From the NCBI GenBank assembly GCA_012656075.1, contig JAAKBF010000224.1, forward strand, positions 930,001 through 994,000: 64,000 nucleotides of DNA. The letters run 5' to 3'. The position numbers and the translations under genes are program-made. The first letter of the stretch is position 1. Each line of letters begins with the position of its first letter. The DNA is from Phytophthora hibernalis (taxonomy: Eukaryota; Oomycota; Peronosporomycetes; Peronosporales; Peronosporaceae). Shown here piece by piece: positions 20,674 through 31,764 of the stretch. The notes beneath the pieces are model-generated. The model was not told where the DNA came from. It saw only the letters and a program-made list of their open reading frames with translations, and did not search any database.

Positions 20674-21450
20674 TATTTATTTCACTAATTTCAGAGAACA
20701 ATATCAAAATATAGTTCCATAACCAAATAATTGCAATACATCTTTTCCTACCGTTAAATTTGACCAAAAATACGCAAATCCGTGTATAACGTAAATACGT
20801 ATTTTCTCCACGCCACGAAGCCGTAAATACGTAAATAGCACTACCAATCGGACTTACGACAGTGGGAGCTTTGCGCGCGCCTCTCGCAGGTTTTGTTGAG
20901 GTGCACGATCTTGAGTGACGCACCTCAGTGCAGTAGTCGAAGCAGCAACGGCTCGCTTCTTTTCATATTGCAAGGGTCTCTATTCTTCACCACACTGTCA
21001 ACAGCGGTACCTGCATGGCGACTCGCAGTAATCTCTCCAGAAGCGGACATGTAATTGAGCCATTTCGCGCCAAGCGATAAAGCCAGAGCGGGAGAACGGT
21101 GCCCCCACTTTTGGCAATTTCCAAGACGAGGTTTTTGAAAACGCGCTAGGTTTTTCATTTCTTAAGTATGCTTTGACTGGGCGCCAAGGCGTTATTTTTG
21201 CTTTTCCCTCAGTTTTGAACGGGGCGCTTCATCCGTCAAAGCCCTACTAAAACTACCCGGACCCACATCCTGTCCGCAGTCCATTCCCCGTCCTACGAGG
21301 AGCTGAAGAGGCAGCTTCGACCCACCAGCCAGGTACGTCTTCTCTCCTGCTCCCCCTCTGTCTCTAGGGATGCATGCGTCTTACGCTCTCTACTGTCCAC
21401 ACAGACGGAATCCTCGGCTCGTACAGCGTCTCGTTAGTCTTTTGTATTTA
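20674..21450. promoter_or_regulatory. Upstream region and probable 5'UTR of the Med15-like gene
   Basis: The first 480 bp show only short frames and a few gtaaatacgta-type repeats (about 20780-20850). At about 21280 the sequence gtccattccccgtc fits the oomycete Inr consensus (YCAYTYY). A probable 5'UTR intron starts at gtacgt (21333) and ends at an AG near 21369 or 21403, before the ATG at 21451. Confidence 0.4.
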
Positions 21451-24053
21451 ATGGATTCCTTCGGCTTCGACTTCGCGGGCGGAGACCTGCTGGACCTGGG
21501 CTCGCTCGGCTCCTGGTCCAACAGTACACCCATGGGCAACTCGCCCAACGGCGGCGGTGGCGCGCTCCCTTCAGTGTGGGGACCCCCACGGGCGTCCAGA
21601 GTCTGGGCGACGACCCGTTCGCCCCCATCCCCAGCGGCGGAGACAACGACTTCAGCTTCGGAGACTCGCCCAAGCCCTCACCCAGTGCGCAGAGCCACAA
21701 GCCCGCGGACAAGGCGCCCCCAGCGCCACGGGGACATGGCCACGCACTACTTCGGCGCGGAGCTCGAGGCCAGTGGAGCGCTGTCTTCTGCCACGACGGG
21801 AGCTTCTACTTCGACGGTGACGACGGATGTGGACGACAAGAACAAGATGAAGAACGAGACTGACAAGAAGGAAGCCACCAGTACGTCAGCGCCGACGTCC
21901 AACTCGACGTCCTCCACGACGACCCCACGTCGTCTGGTCCGCTGAAGACAGAGACGGCCAGCTCCACGACGAACACGGTCACGGCGTCGAAGCCCTCGCC
22001 GTCCTCTGCGACGTCGTCAGCGCCTCGACCTACGTCCGAGACGTCCTCGGCTCCTGCTAGCACCAGCAACGCCGCCAGTAGCAGTGCCACGACGTCCGCG
22101 CCGTCCACGACTTCGTCTGCACGACCACACATTGGCAACCAGCAACAGCAGCAACAGCAAATGCAGATACAGCAGCAGAGACAGCAGCAGTACGCCAATC
22201 AGATGATGATGAACCAGCAGAACGGCCAGCCCCAGCAATTCGCCGGCCAATCCTACCAGCAGCAAATGCACGCGAGCCAGATGCCTGGAGGCGTTAGCGG
22301 TGCCCCACCCACGAGTGCTGCTGGCCAGTACATGGGCAACCAGCCCGGTCAAGCTTACAGACCGCCGACCTCATCCTACGAAGAAGAGTTTGCGCGCGTG
22401 AAGGCGATGATGATGCAGCACCCTGATCTGATCCCTCCTCCGATGGAAGTTCTCCGAATTTCGATGAGCCAGAGCGCGGCTAGCCAGCAAAGTATGGCTA
22501 TGGGTACGAATGCGTACATGCAGCAGCAGCGGGGTAACCCGGCGATGGCCCGCGGCACGCCAGGCAACGCGGCGTATGGACAGTATGGCAATCCGAACAT
22601 GATGATGGGTGGTCCTCAGCAGAACGCGCAACAAGCTGGAATGATGAATGCGGCGCGGATGCGTGCGGCGCAAATGGCGCAGCAGCAGCAACAGGCTCAA
22701 CAGCGCGCGGCGACTGGACGAACGCCTAGCGGTAGCAGCGACTCGCAGGCTGCATGGCAGTCTGAGAACGACCTCCCTTTGCGCCGGAAGATGATCGGCA
22801 AAATGTACGTTCCTGTGATAGCGTTCATGTGGAGCAGTATCTCTGACGATTTGTGTACATGATATATGTGATGCAGTGTTAGTTTGTTACAGCAACGGAA
22901 ACCGGATGCCCCGGCCGAGTGGATCCGACGGTTGCCGGACATGGCTAGAAGATTAGAGGATTCTCTGTATCGTACGGCGAAGAACCGAGACGAGTATGGG
23001 GATTTCTCGTCGCTGAAGACACGACTACAACATTTAGCAGTAACGATGGGAGCGCGTGCGCAACACAAAGCTGGTGGAAACCCTCGTGCAGGCGCTGGTG
23101 GTGTACCAGCTAATGCTGGGGCTGCAGTTGGAAACACGCCAATGATGTCTGGCAATGCTCCTCCAGGAATGGCTATGAATCCAGGTGCTGCCGGAATGGG
23201 GCCCCAAGGACACGTTGTAGGCAACATGCCCTATGGAAACCGAATGACCCAGCAACAGTTGATGCAGCAGCAACACTTGCAGATGCAAATGCAGCAGAAC
23301 CCTCAGATGCGGCAGCAACTGACCCCGCAACAGTTGCAGCAATTCCAAGAAGCTCAGCTGCAGCGGCGGCAGCTTCAAATGCAGCAGGCACAGCAGCAGG
23401 CTCAAATGCAGCGCCAAAACTCGCTGCAGCAGCAGCAGTACCAGCAGAACCAAGTGCTTCAACGCCAGAATTCGATGCGTCAAATGCAGCAACAGCAACA
23501 ATTGCAACAGCAGATGCAGCAGCGTCAGAATCCGAATTATATGCAGCAGCAGCAGCAACAGGCTCAAGCACGCGCACAAGCTCAGGCTCAAGCCCAGCGA
23601 AATGGTGCTGCAAATGGTGGTGCCAATCAACAGCAGCGCATGAGTGGAGACATGAGCCTTGGCGAATCCTCGGACTTCCTGAACTTGGATCTGTCGTCGT
23701 CGTTGCTAGGCTCCGATGACCTACAGGGCGACGGGAGCTCAAGTCTAAACGGAGGCGACGCGATGAAGAACAGTGGCAACGAGTCTGCTCATCTGGCAGG
23801 ACAAAAGCGGACACTTTCACAAACCCAGCAGCAAATGGCTGCAGCGGCAAATGCTGCAGCATTCAAGCGCACAAAAGTAGGAGCTGCCGGCCAGGCTGGC
23901 GATCAACCGGGTGCTGCCCCGAACCAGCAGCGTCCGGGCGCTCCAACTTCAGGACCTCAAGCCTCACATCCCTCGCCACCGATGCAGAAACCCGTGACAA
24001 GTACTGGTGGCTCTTCGAAGACTCCACCTATGAGTACAGTGAATGCCAAGTAA
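21451..24053 (+). CDS. Med15/Gal11-like KIX-domain coactivator
   Basis: The protein begins MDSFGFDFAGGDLLDLGSL, followed by a Ser/Thr/Pro-rich region, long Gln/Met-rich tracts, and a KIX-type domain that spans the only clear intron (22805-22876, 72 nt, GT-AG). The KIX reads PLRRKMIGK, then IVSLLQQRKPDAPAEW, then RRLPDMARRLEDSLYRTAKN. A second poly-Gln block and a Ser-rich acidic motif (SLGESSDFLNLDLSSSLLGS) precede the stop at 24051. KIX plus extensive poly-Gln is the signature of Mediator tail subunit 15, which binds activation domains and links them to RNA polymerase II. Frame changes at about 21575, near 21720 and between 21863 and 21960 in the N-terminal low-complexity part are likely indels. 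CBP/p300 is excluded by the lack of HAT, bromo or TAZ sequence. Confidence 0.75.
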
Positions 24054-24575
24054 CTCTCCCTATATGAGCAAAGGACGACAGTCTGAAGGTGGCGGCAGCA
24101 AGCAACGACGCAATGAGAAAAGCAATGGAAGGAAATTATCAGAACGAGCATGCGGAACATCATGGAGGCCCCGTTGGCGAACTTGGGTCACGGGAAGCCA
24201 AAGGGAAGTGGCGGGGCGTGTGTAGGCTGCGGACCTGCCCATTTTCTTGACCTGGTGCATAGCGAAGGAAGCTGAGCTGGCCTTACTTGTTAGTGATGAT
24301 GGGCGTCGAACGAGTAGATAGGGTCAGGCTCCAGTTTGTTCTGGAGACCCGGCTCGCGTTCATGTCTCATCATCAAGGACAGCGACGCTACTTCGAGCGA
24401 TGGCACAGGACATTGTGAGTCGAGCTGCCTTCGTGCGCGGGCGAGATGTTTAGGTTCAAGCCGTGAGGCTTGAAATGAATCTGTAAAGTGGCGAGATTGA
24501 TTCAGGAAGAGGAAGGAAGGATGTCGGTTGTGTTATAATTATTTCTTGGTCACTTGTTGGTACTGTTGTCTTCTG
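24054..24575. other. Convergent 3' region
   Basis: These 520 bp lie between the stop of the Med15-like gene (+) and the stop of the EF-hand gene (-). No gene or repeat is recognised; it presumably holds both 3'UTRs and terminators. Confidence 0.5.
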
Positions 24576-25788
24576 TCATGACAACGACGGCAGTTGAAGG
24601 TCGAACTGCGTCCTGCGCCAATCGTACGCGTCAGCCGTTGAGTTCTCGCGCCTTGATGCTTCCAGCGCCTTCAACACAGAGGACCCAACTCTTGTGGAGT
24701 TGTCAATGACAGAGATCTACAGTCAGTGCAATCAATAGTGAACGTACCTTTTTCGGTGGTGTTGTCGGCCATGTGTGCATCGAGTAGCATTCGCCGGCGG
24801 TAAGCAGTGATGAGAACCGGAAACAGGATGGCCAGATCACCAAGCTTGCCCGCTTGCAGGTCTGCGAACAACCGCGCCACTGGATTGACGCTAGTATGTG
24901 CCTTTGCTTGACTTGATCGTTTTGCCTTTGGACTCACTCCACACCTACCTGGCGAGACAGCCGGACGCTCTGGAGGTCGGTGCTTAGGTGTGTGTAGCGG
25001 CGGTGGAAATCTTCGTAGCCGCTCGCGTTTGACTCGTTCAGGGTAAAGCATATTCAAGAAGGCGTCGAAAGTGACGCTGCCAGTGCCATTGAGGTCCACT
25101 TCCTCGATCAAATGCTGTACGTCATCTCGATTCTCTGCTAGGCCGACTGACACGAGAGGGTCTTCGAGTTCATCGAGTCCAACTTCACCCGATCCATCAG
25201 TGTCGAGCGAGTCGAACCAACGCCTCATGAGAGCTAGTTGTTCGCGAGCTGCTTTCAGATTGCTGTTCCTGCCATGCTTGTCCAGCCACCGATGCTGAAA
25301 CCAGCGCAACTCCTCCAGATTCGTCAAAGCAGCGTTGACTACAGCTCCGGGGTCTTTTGGTGCATCCTCACCGCCAGCAGCAACGGCAGTATCGTTAACA
25401 GGAGACGCACTTGATATATTTGAACTGTCAGAGGTGGGGCTACTCGGGCTCTCAGGAACACTATCGGCCACTTGAGGATCAGCTGCACTTGTTGGTGTTG
25501 CGTTCACTGTTGGTGGTGGAGTGCTTGGTGGTCCCAACAGATCGTAGCACAACTGCCCTCGATACCGAGACGGTGGCTACCAACAGATCAAATGAGCTCA
25601 AGTCAACTGCAATCTTGCCAAACTAAACGCAGGATCTTCGTACTCACCCGCCGAGGACTCCGCGGTGATGGTTCAACCACTCGAGTGTTGCGCCACGCCG
25701 GACGGTGCAGGGTCGAGTCAGTAGAAGATGCGAACGGTAATACCTTTCGCTGCGCTGGAGACACTTTCACGGTTTTAGGAGATGCCAT
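24576..25788 (-). CDS. Two-EF-hand protein of unknown role (three exons)
   Basis: The start is MASPKTVKVSPAQRK at 25788. Exons are 25788-25648, 25576-24748 and 24688-24576, with 71-nt and 59-nt introns. Together they give 1083 nt, an intact 360-residue protein ending QLPSLS. A Ser/Pro-rich linker is followed by two canonical Ca2+ loops, DTDGSGEVGLDE and DLNGTGSVTFDA, in the order helix-loop-helix pairs need. A basic Pro-rich stretch (ERLRRFPPPLHTPKHRPPERP) and a hydrophobic helix (LGDLAILFPVLITAYRRR) follow. The protein is likely a cytosolic Ca2+ sensor; the partner is unknown. The third exon is supported by a long in-frame extension that a simple ORF reading misses. It is divergent from the ADAT3-like gene. 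Confidence 0.75.
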
Positions 25789-25947
25789 GACATGTAACAA
25801 GAGACTCAGGACTGCAATGGCCAACACCAAAATGCAGATACATGTACATGTCGAGGATGATCTGGTATAAATAGCTACATGTAGCTATCTCGATGGTCGT
25901 CAATTGTGATGTGTGTCACACCATTTAACCGTTACGGCCAGTCAATA
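25789..25947. promoter_or_regulatory. 159-bp divergent promoter
   Basis: This interval separates the start codons of the EF-hand gene (-) and the ADAT3-like gene (+). It must carry both promoters. An upstream in-frame ATG at 25906 exists for the plus gene, but the ATG at 25948 gives the better N-terminus. Confidence 0.5.
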
Positions 25948-26943
25948 ATGGAGCTCGTGGAAGTACCCGCGGATGAGCAGGTCGATCCAGAGGTGCTGGA
26001 GGCCCAGCAGCGCTTCGTGGCGCTGAAGTTCCCCGCTCAATATGGATCTAAGGTCATGAAGCACCTTTCTACCAGTTTTCAGCCTCTCACGGAGCTCGGA
26101 TTCGCCCACCTCAAGCGGTTCAAAAAGCACCCGACATCCCCGAAAACGCTCGTGGCGCTCGTTTGCCCCTTGAATTCCAATGCTCAAGACGCCTCAATGA
26201 CCTCCGAAGAGTTGAAGCAATTGGAGACAATGTTCGAGGCTCATCTCACGACGGCGGAGGTGCTGAAGATCGCGCCACGCACTCGTGAGCTGTTCGAGAA
26301 GCACACGAAGAACTGGCCGCTGATCTTCCACGCCAGCGTGGAGGAAGCTGCAGCGTTGCCACCAATTGAGGAGCACGAAAAGGAGAAGATGAAGACGCAT
26401 CTGAAGGCGGTAGTGCAGTGTGGGGAGAGAGTGAAGGCTGAGAGGAAAGAGATCTTGAGTTGTGCGTGGGGATGTGTGGTGGTGGACCCCGAGGTGGACG
26501 AGCAGGTTGCGACATCGGAAGTGATCGAGCTGGAGACTAAGTTCGAGGCGCTGTATCATCCTGTTATGGTGGCGGTCGATGCTGTGGCAGAGCGCGATCG
26601 CCGACGAGAAGCTGAGGTGGATGAAGAGACCGCTCGCAAGAAGCAGAAGCTTGCGGAAGGAGAGGATGCTGCGACTTCAGAGCTGCAGAGCAAACTGGAG
26701 ACAAAGCAGAGAGAATCGTATTTGTGTACTGGATACGATGTGTATTTGGACCGCGAGCCGTGTGCCATGTGTGCTATGGCGTTGGTGCACAGTCGAGCTC
26801 GGCGTGTGGTGTTTGATCGCGCTAATCCTGAAGACGGCGTACTGCTGAGTTCCTTCAGGCTGCACACGATCAAGTCACTGAACCATCACTACCGCGTTTT
26901 CCAGTTGGCTCTCACGCCTGAAGAGGAGCCGACGCAGTTGTGA
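25948..26943 (+). CDS. ADAT3: ADAT3/Tad3-like tRNA adenosine deaminase subunit
   Basis: An intact 331-residue frame runs from MELVEVPADEQVDPE. The C-terminal cytidine-deaminase-like domain has the zinc Cys pair in REPCAMCAMALVHSRARRV. The usual catalytic HAE is replaced by HPVMVAVDAV, where Val stands in place of the catalytic Glu. That substitution is the hallmark of the inactive partner Tad3/ADAT3, which pairs with Tad2/ADAT2 to convert A34 to inosine in tRNA anticodons. The N-terminal half (KFPAQYGSKVMKHLS...) matches the partner-specific domain in position. An alternative start lies 14 codons upstream at 25906. An acidic/Lys-rich insertion (EETARKKQKLAEGEDAATSE) sits between the two zinc-site halves. 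Confidence 0.85.
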   Translation: MELVEVPADEQVDPEVLEAQQRFVALKFPAQYGSKVMKHLSTSFQPLTELGFAHLKRFKKHPTSPKTLVALVCPLNSNAQDASMTSEELKQLETMFEAHLTTAEVLKIAPRTRELFEKHTKNWPLIFHASVEEAAALPPIEEHEKEKMKTHLKAVVQCGERVKAERKEILSCAWGCVVVDPEVDEQVATSEVIELETKFEALYHPVMVAVDAVAERDRRREAEVDEETARKKQKLAEGEDAATSELQSKLETKQRESYLCTGYDVYLDREPCAMCAMALVHSRARRVVFDRANPEDGVLLSSFRLHTIKSLNHHYRVFQLALTPEEEPTQL

Positions 26944-27093
26944 TCGGATAGAACGAGAGAGGATAATTTTCCTGTATTTTAATACATGCTTAACACTATG
27001 AGAGTGGGAATGCAAGTTGAGTCAGACGAAGCCGGCTTTACAGCAAGCGATAAATGAACTATAGGTTTCAGCTACTTGGACAGAAGAGAATTT

Positions 27094-29878
27094 CTATGAT
27101 GCAAAATCCTTGGCCATGGCCTCGAGTCGTGGTATGAGCTCATTGAAGGTCGGCCGCTGGTCCTGCTTTTTGGTCCAGCAATCTTCTAGCAATCTGGCAA
27201 GCGCCGAGGGTGTGCCATCAGGAACTGACGGACGTAGATTTCCACCAGCAACACCGTTCATAATGTCACTCGAGCCTAGGTCCGGGTAAGGCTCACCCCA
27301 GGCAAGTGCCTCCCACACAATGATCGAGAAACTGTAGACATCGCACGGGGTGCCGTATTTCTCACCACGTAACACCTCAGGTGCCACCCACAGCGGGCTA
27401 CCACAGATCGACATTGTCTTGCCAACATCACGGAACTTCGACAGGCCAAAATCACCAATCTTGGTACGCATCCGGTCGTCCAAAAGTATGTTCTGAGACT
27501 TGAGATCGCGGTGAATCACAATTGGATTGTGGTTGTGCAGGTATGCCAATCCCTTCGCCATGTCGAACGCAACGCTGTAGGCAAGACGCAACTGGCGAGC
27601 AGGATCAGGGCGTGGCATTTTGTGGTAAATGTCGAAGAAGCTTCCGTTTGCTAGCAGCTCGGTCACGAGCAACAGCGTTGGCGGCTTCGAGCAGGATCCC
27701 ATGAACAGTACGATGTTGGGGTGGTGTAGACCCTTCATGATGCTGCACTCCTTCTCGAACTCAGTCAAGGTGTTCTTGGGAACACCACTAACGTGAAGCT
27801 TCTTAATGGCGACAGGGGTGCCGAAGTAGCTGCCCTTGTACACAACGCCAAAGACGCCGCGACCGATAGCTGCATCCACGATCAAGTCCTCTTCCCGAAT
27901 TGATAGACCATCATCGTCTGCAGGTGCGTTCGTCGCACTTACGATTTTCCGGTCCGGGTAAATAATGTGGTCTTCCCACTTCTCGTCACCGCAGTGTTTC
28001 GTCAGAATGGATTGCAACGTCGAGATGATGATGGAGAACGAAGGCCGGGCATAAATCTCGGCACTCCAGCAGCGTGTCATTAGACTGTAGAGATCCTGCA
28101 TGGCATCACCAGGAGGTAGTTCCAGAGCTTGGAAGTCAGTGGGGCGCTTTCCAGCCTGCACAACGAAAGGAACGGCATCCACCGAGATCGAGTTGTAAGG
28201 AACTGAACTGCTCAGCGCTTCGAACAGGATCACGCCGAAGCTGTACACGTCTGCCTTCTCAGTGTGGTCTTCACCTTTGAACACTTCGGGTGCAATCCAG
28301 ACGCTAGAGCCGATAAACACACGCGGAACATTCGTTTTGGCACCTGCGTTCGTGTTGGCCGCCACTCCAGACTCGTTTTGGTCCTCTCTGAAGGCTTTCA
28401 GCTTGGATAGACCAAAGTCTGAGACCTTGCAACGCCAGTCGGCATCGATGAGAAGGTTCACACTCTTGAGATCTCGGTGAAGAATTGGGGCTTACTCGAG
28501 TGCAAGAAGTGCATTCCACGACTCGAGTCGACCATCATACGCAGCAATAGAGACCAGTCAACTTTCACATCTACGCTGTGAATAACGCTGTAGACGCTGC
28601 CCTTGGGACAGAGCTCCATCACAAGCCCAACGAATTCCGGGTGAACCATGACGCCCATGAACATGACCACGTTCGGGTGACGTAGTTGTGCCATGACACT
28701 TGCCTCAGACCCGAAGCTGGTCACAATGGATTTGGTGTCGCCCTGTAGTGTGATTTTCTTGACAGCCACGCGAGTCTCCTTCCATGAAGCGGCATACACA
28801 CAACCGAATGTGCCTTCACCTAGCTCTTCCTTCACCAATACATCCTTCGGGTCAATGTGGCAGTTCGCACTGAGGATGCCACCAGCCGTGGCTCCATTGT
28901 CGGGCGATTGATCCGCAGCCCCACCACTGAACCAGCCTGTCATTTCCATTGTCATCTGCACCATCACGTTTTCCTGGGCGAGTCGCTCAGTCAGAACGAA
29001 ATCGCGACGTTCTTCATATTCCCAGTTCCACGACAAAAAGCAGAGCAAGATCGAATACATGATGATAGCAGCGCTCACCGTGCCAGGGCACTCAACTCCT
29101 CTGTAGCAGTTTTACTGGTGAATCGCACCCACGCCAAGATGAGGAAGAAAATACTCGAGCATACGAGCACCGTGGTGGACTTCAAGAAAGTCAGGCCGGT
29201 CGAACTTGTGATACCCAGCGAAAAAATGAACTGCACCCAAATATTGCGTTCGCTCACCATATTACCAGCAGCAGTGGTGTCGAGAATCGCGCTAATCTGG
29301 CCGATCAGGCATACCAGCGTTAACCACTTCATGTGAGCCATGAAGAACCGCTGGAAGAAAATGACGAGCAACCCCATCAAGGTGACGATACCAGGAAACA
29401 CCATGACAAGAGGAAGCTGTGTCCATTTCTCGTTGTCCTCGGCGTTGGTTTTGAAACTCACCTGCATGATCACCAACAACGGGATGAAGAAAGCTGTGAA
29501 CCCAGCGCCAAACTTGAGCCGGGTCTGGTACTTAACACACCGCGCCAACGAGAACCGTTGCTCCATATCGGCGTTGGAAAACTGGAGCGACATTACCGAG
29601 ATTCCAATATCCTCCTGACGACTTGGTGCTGCACCGTGCTTGCTCGTTCGAGGACGGAAGAAGTTGAGCTTGAGGTCCTGCATGCTGGCGCCCATAATAT
29701 GCAAACGAGTCCCCTTTTGCGGTGACACCGGAGCACTTGCCAGATTTTGAGTTTTCGGGGAATTGACCGGGGAACTCGTGGTACTACGTCCGCTGCTGCG
29801 CACCATCTCGATAACCTTGCCCGAGTTGTCCTTCGGGATCACTTTCGACATGGACACCTTTGTTGGCGTGTCTGTCAT
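27094..29878 (-). CDS. Membrane-anchored tandem TKL protein kinase
   Basis: The N-terminal segment begins MTDTPTKVSMSKVIPKDN (29878). It is followed by four or five hydrophobic helices (for example FFIPLLVIMQVSF, LVMVFPGIVTLMGLLVIFF, SSIFFLILAW and IIMYSILLCFLSW). Two complete kinase domains follow. Kinase 1 has GEGTFGCVY, VAVKK, HRDLKS (visible only across a frame change at about 28495), DFGLSK and APEVF. Kinase 2 has GRGVFGVVY, VAIKKL, HRDLKSQN, DFGLSK and APEVL. All catalytic residues of both domains are present. Two single-base frame changes, near 29077 and in a C-run near 28495, interrupt the frame. Because the second cuts an otherwise perfect catalytic loop, I read both as assembly errors. 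The start choice follows the Inr/FPR at 29891-29914; a GTG-initiated extension to 29944 is unlikely. Confidence 0.85.
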
Positions 29879-29890
29879 TCTAGTGTGGCC

Positions 29891-29914
29891 CGTGTGGAAA
29901 ATCGGGAATGGAAA
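29891..29914 (-). promoter_or_regulatory. Oomycete Inr+FPR core promoter of the TKL gene
   Basis: On the minus strand the sequence tttccattcccgattttcc, 13-35 nt upstream of the ATG at 29878, matches the oomycete initiator (YCAYTYY) followed by the flanking promoter region with its ATTTT. It fixes the likely transcription start and supports the 29878 start codon. Confidence 0.55.
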
Positions 29915-30296
29915 CATCCCTCGTTCCGGCGGCGGTTGCGCCACCTACTTTCGGCACGCTTTTTTGGTTCGGGTCTGCTTTCTTCACCCTCCCTAGTATC
30001 GACAAGGTTTGACTTTGCCGGATAGCAGTTTCTTGCCGCCAAATCGAGCGAGTCGCTTGAAGCGAAAACGCGACCTGCGGATGCTTCGAGCAATTTGCAA
30101 ACTGGATGACCCAACGCTGGCACCATGGGATCCGCCAAGAATAGGGAAATGTAGCTCTCGTCCTCACACATGGTGCTTGAAGTGCTGTTCCTCAGAGTTG
30201 AAGCCAATAAAGTATCAATCGAGAGAATCCGCGAAACTGCGAGCTGGATGAGGAATTGAGGCTGCGGGAGCAGCCCTCGCCACTTTGCTTTGTATA

Positions 30297-31411
30297 TTAC
30301 GACGAAGGAGCTGCAGGTTGGACGACCTTGGGCGGTATTTCAATTGGGTCAAGCGTGAAGTTGCCAAACGCTCCACGACGGAATTCCTGCAGCAGGAACT
30401 GAGCCGCCAGACGGTTCTGTTCATCCACTTCCTTGCCCAACGCACCGCAGCGCTTGTACACTAGTCGGAAAAGCTCCCCGACGTCATCCGTTGGGCCTGG
30501 CAGCTTCAGCGCGTCCACATACCGCGTCGACTTTAGCTGGTTGAGCAAGAAGAGCATGTAGTCTGCGATCAACTCGGTGCCCACAACTTCGTCCTTGATA
30601 GCTCCCGTCAGCGCCAGACGCATCCCCGTCTCCGCAGACGGGATGTTCGGCAGCATGACACCGGGCGTGTCCACCACATACACCGCCGGCTTGTCGTTCA
30701 CCTGCAAAAAACACCGGTCAATAACCTTTACCCTCTTCTTCATCACCAGCCTCTCACCCACCTTAATAATGTCGTTGCGAACGGTGACACCGGGTGTAGG
30801 CCCCACGGTCGCTCTTTTGCGGCCTTTAGCCAGCTTTTGCGAGTTCGACAGGCGTCGGAACTCGTTAATGAGGGACGATTTGCCCACATTGGGGATGCCG
30901 ACCACCATGACCATGGATCCTGCCGTGCTCTTGAACTGGGCACTACTGTGCTTGTTACACCATTGCAGGATGGCCTGCAGCCTTTTGCCCTTGGTCACGG
31001 ACGTGAAGAGGCAGTCGGTGGCGCTGCCGAGCTGGTTTTGCACTGATTCTCCACCTTTAGCTGCATGTTGGAGTTGGCCAGGTCGCTCTTGTTGAACACC
31101 ACGAGTCTGGGCTTGGACTTGCCGAATGCCTCCTCCAGGACGGGATTGGCCGAGCTCCAGGGGATTCGAGCGTCGCGCACCTCGATCAGGACGTCCACAG
31201 CGTCCATTTGGGCCACCATTTGACGTCGGGCCAAGGCCATGTGGCCTGGGAACCAGTTCACCTTGCCAGGATACAGGAACTTGGACCGGAACGCACTCAT
31301 TTCCACGCAGGACGGCACAGGACGCGATGCAACACGGTCTCCGATACTAACGCTGGCCACAGAAGACAGCGGCAGCTGATTGGTCGAACTGATTTGACAT
31401 AGCGCCGACAA
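30297..31411 (-). CDS. MTG1: MTG1-like mitochondrial ribosome-assembly GTPase (YlqF/RbgA family)
   Basis: The GTPase motifs are in circularly permuted order: G4 (NKSD, about residue 108) precedes G1 (GIPNVGKSSL), then the GPTPGVT switch and G3 (DTPG). That order plus the lead-in NWFPGHMALARRQM is specific to the YlqF/MTG1 family, which acts in assembly of the large mitochondrial ribosomal subunit. The first 37 residues before MSAFRSKFLYPGKVNW are Ser-rich and low in acid, fitting a mitochondrial targeting peptide. A later start at that Met is possible. One frame change near 31030 splits the two halves inside a short A-run and is probably an assembly indel. The C-terminus ends PAAPSS at 30297. 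Confidence 0.85.
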
Positions 31412-31764
31412 ATCGATACGTGTGACTTGTGTTATCTATTGAGTATATTAAGTACGAAAAAGGCAACTTCAAGTTAGGGTGTGAAAATGTCGGGACTTGA
31501 GGCGAAGGTGAAAGGCTTTCCCACTACGAAGAAGAGATCTCCGGGCTCAATTTGGAGATCCATTGGTGGGTTGACGAAGACGCATGGATGTGGCAACACC
31601 ATGCCACGTTCGGGTCGCCATAAGCCAATGCACGTGCAACTCGCCTACAGAAAAGCTGTTAACAACATAGACACCAAACTACAGTGTAAAGCTCTGGACG
31701 AACCATGTCGAGGAACTTGCGGAAACATTCGCTGTATCGGAGTGCAATGAGCTCGTCGGGGGCT
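31412..31764. other. Intergenic; one small unsupported ORF
   Basis: This lies between the MTG1-like start and the K+ channel stop. A plus frame at 31481-31750 (89 codons) has basic residues but no recognised motif. Confidence 0.4.

Noticed and set aside
22017..23862. Long Leu/Ala-rich minus-strand frames
   Set aside because: They are antisense to the poly-Gln tracts (CAG repeats read as CTG or GCT) of the Med15-like gene.
31481..31750. 89-codon plus ORF between the GTPase and K+ channel genes
   Set aside because: No motif, no homologue recognised, and it sits in an intergenic gap; not reported as a gene.
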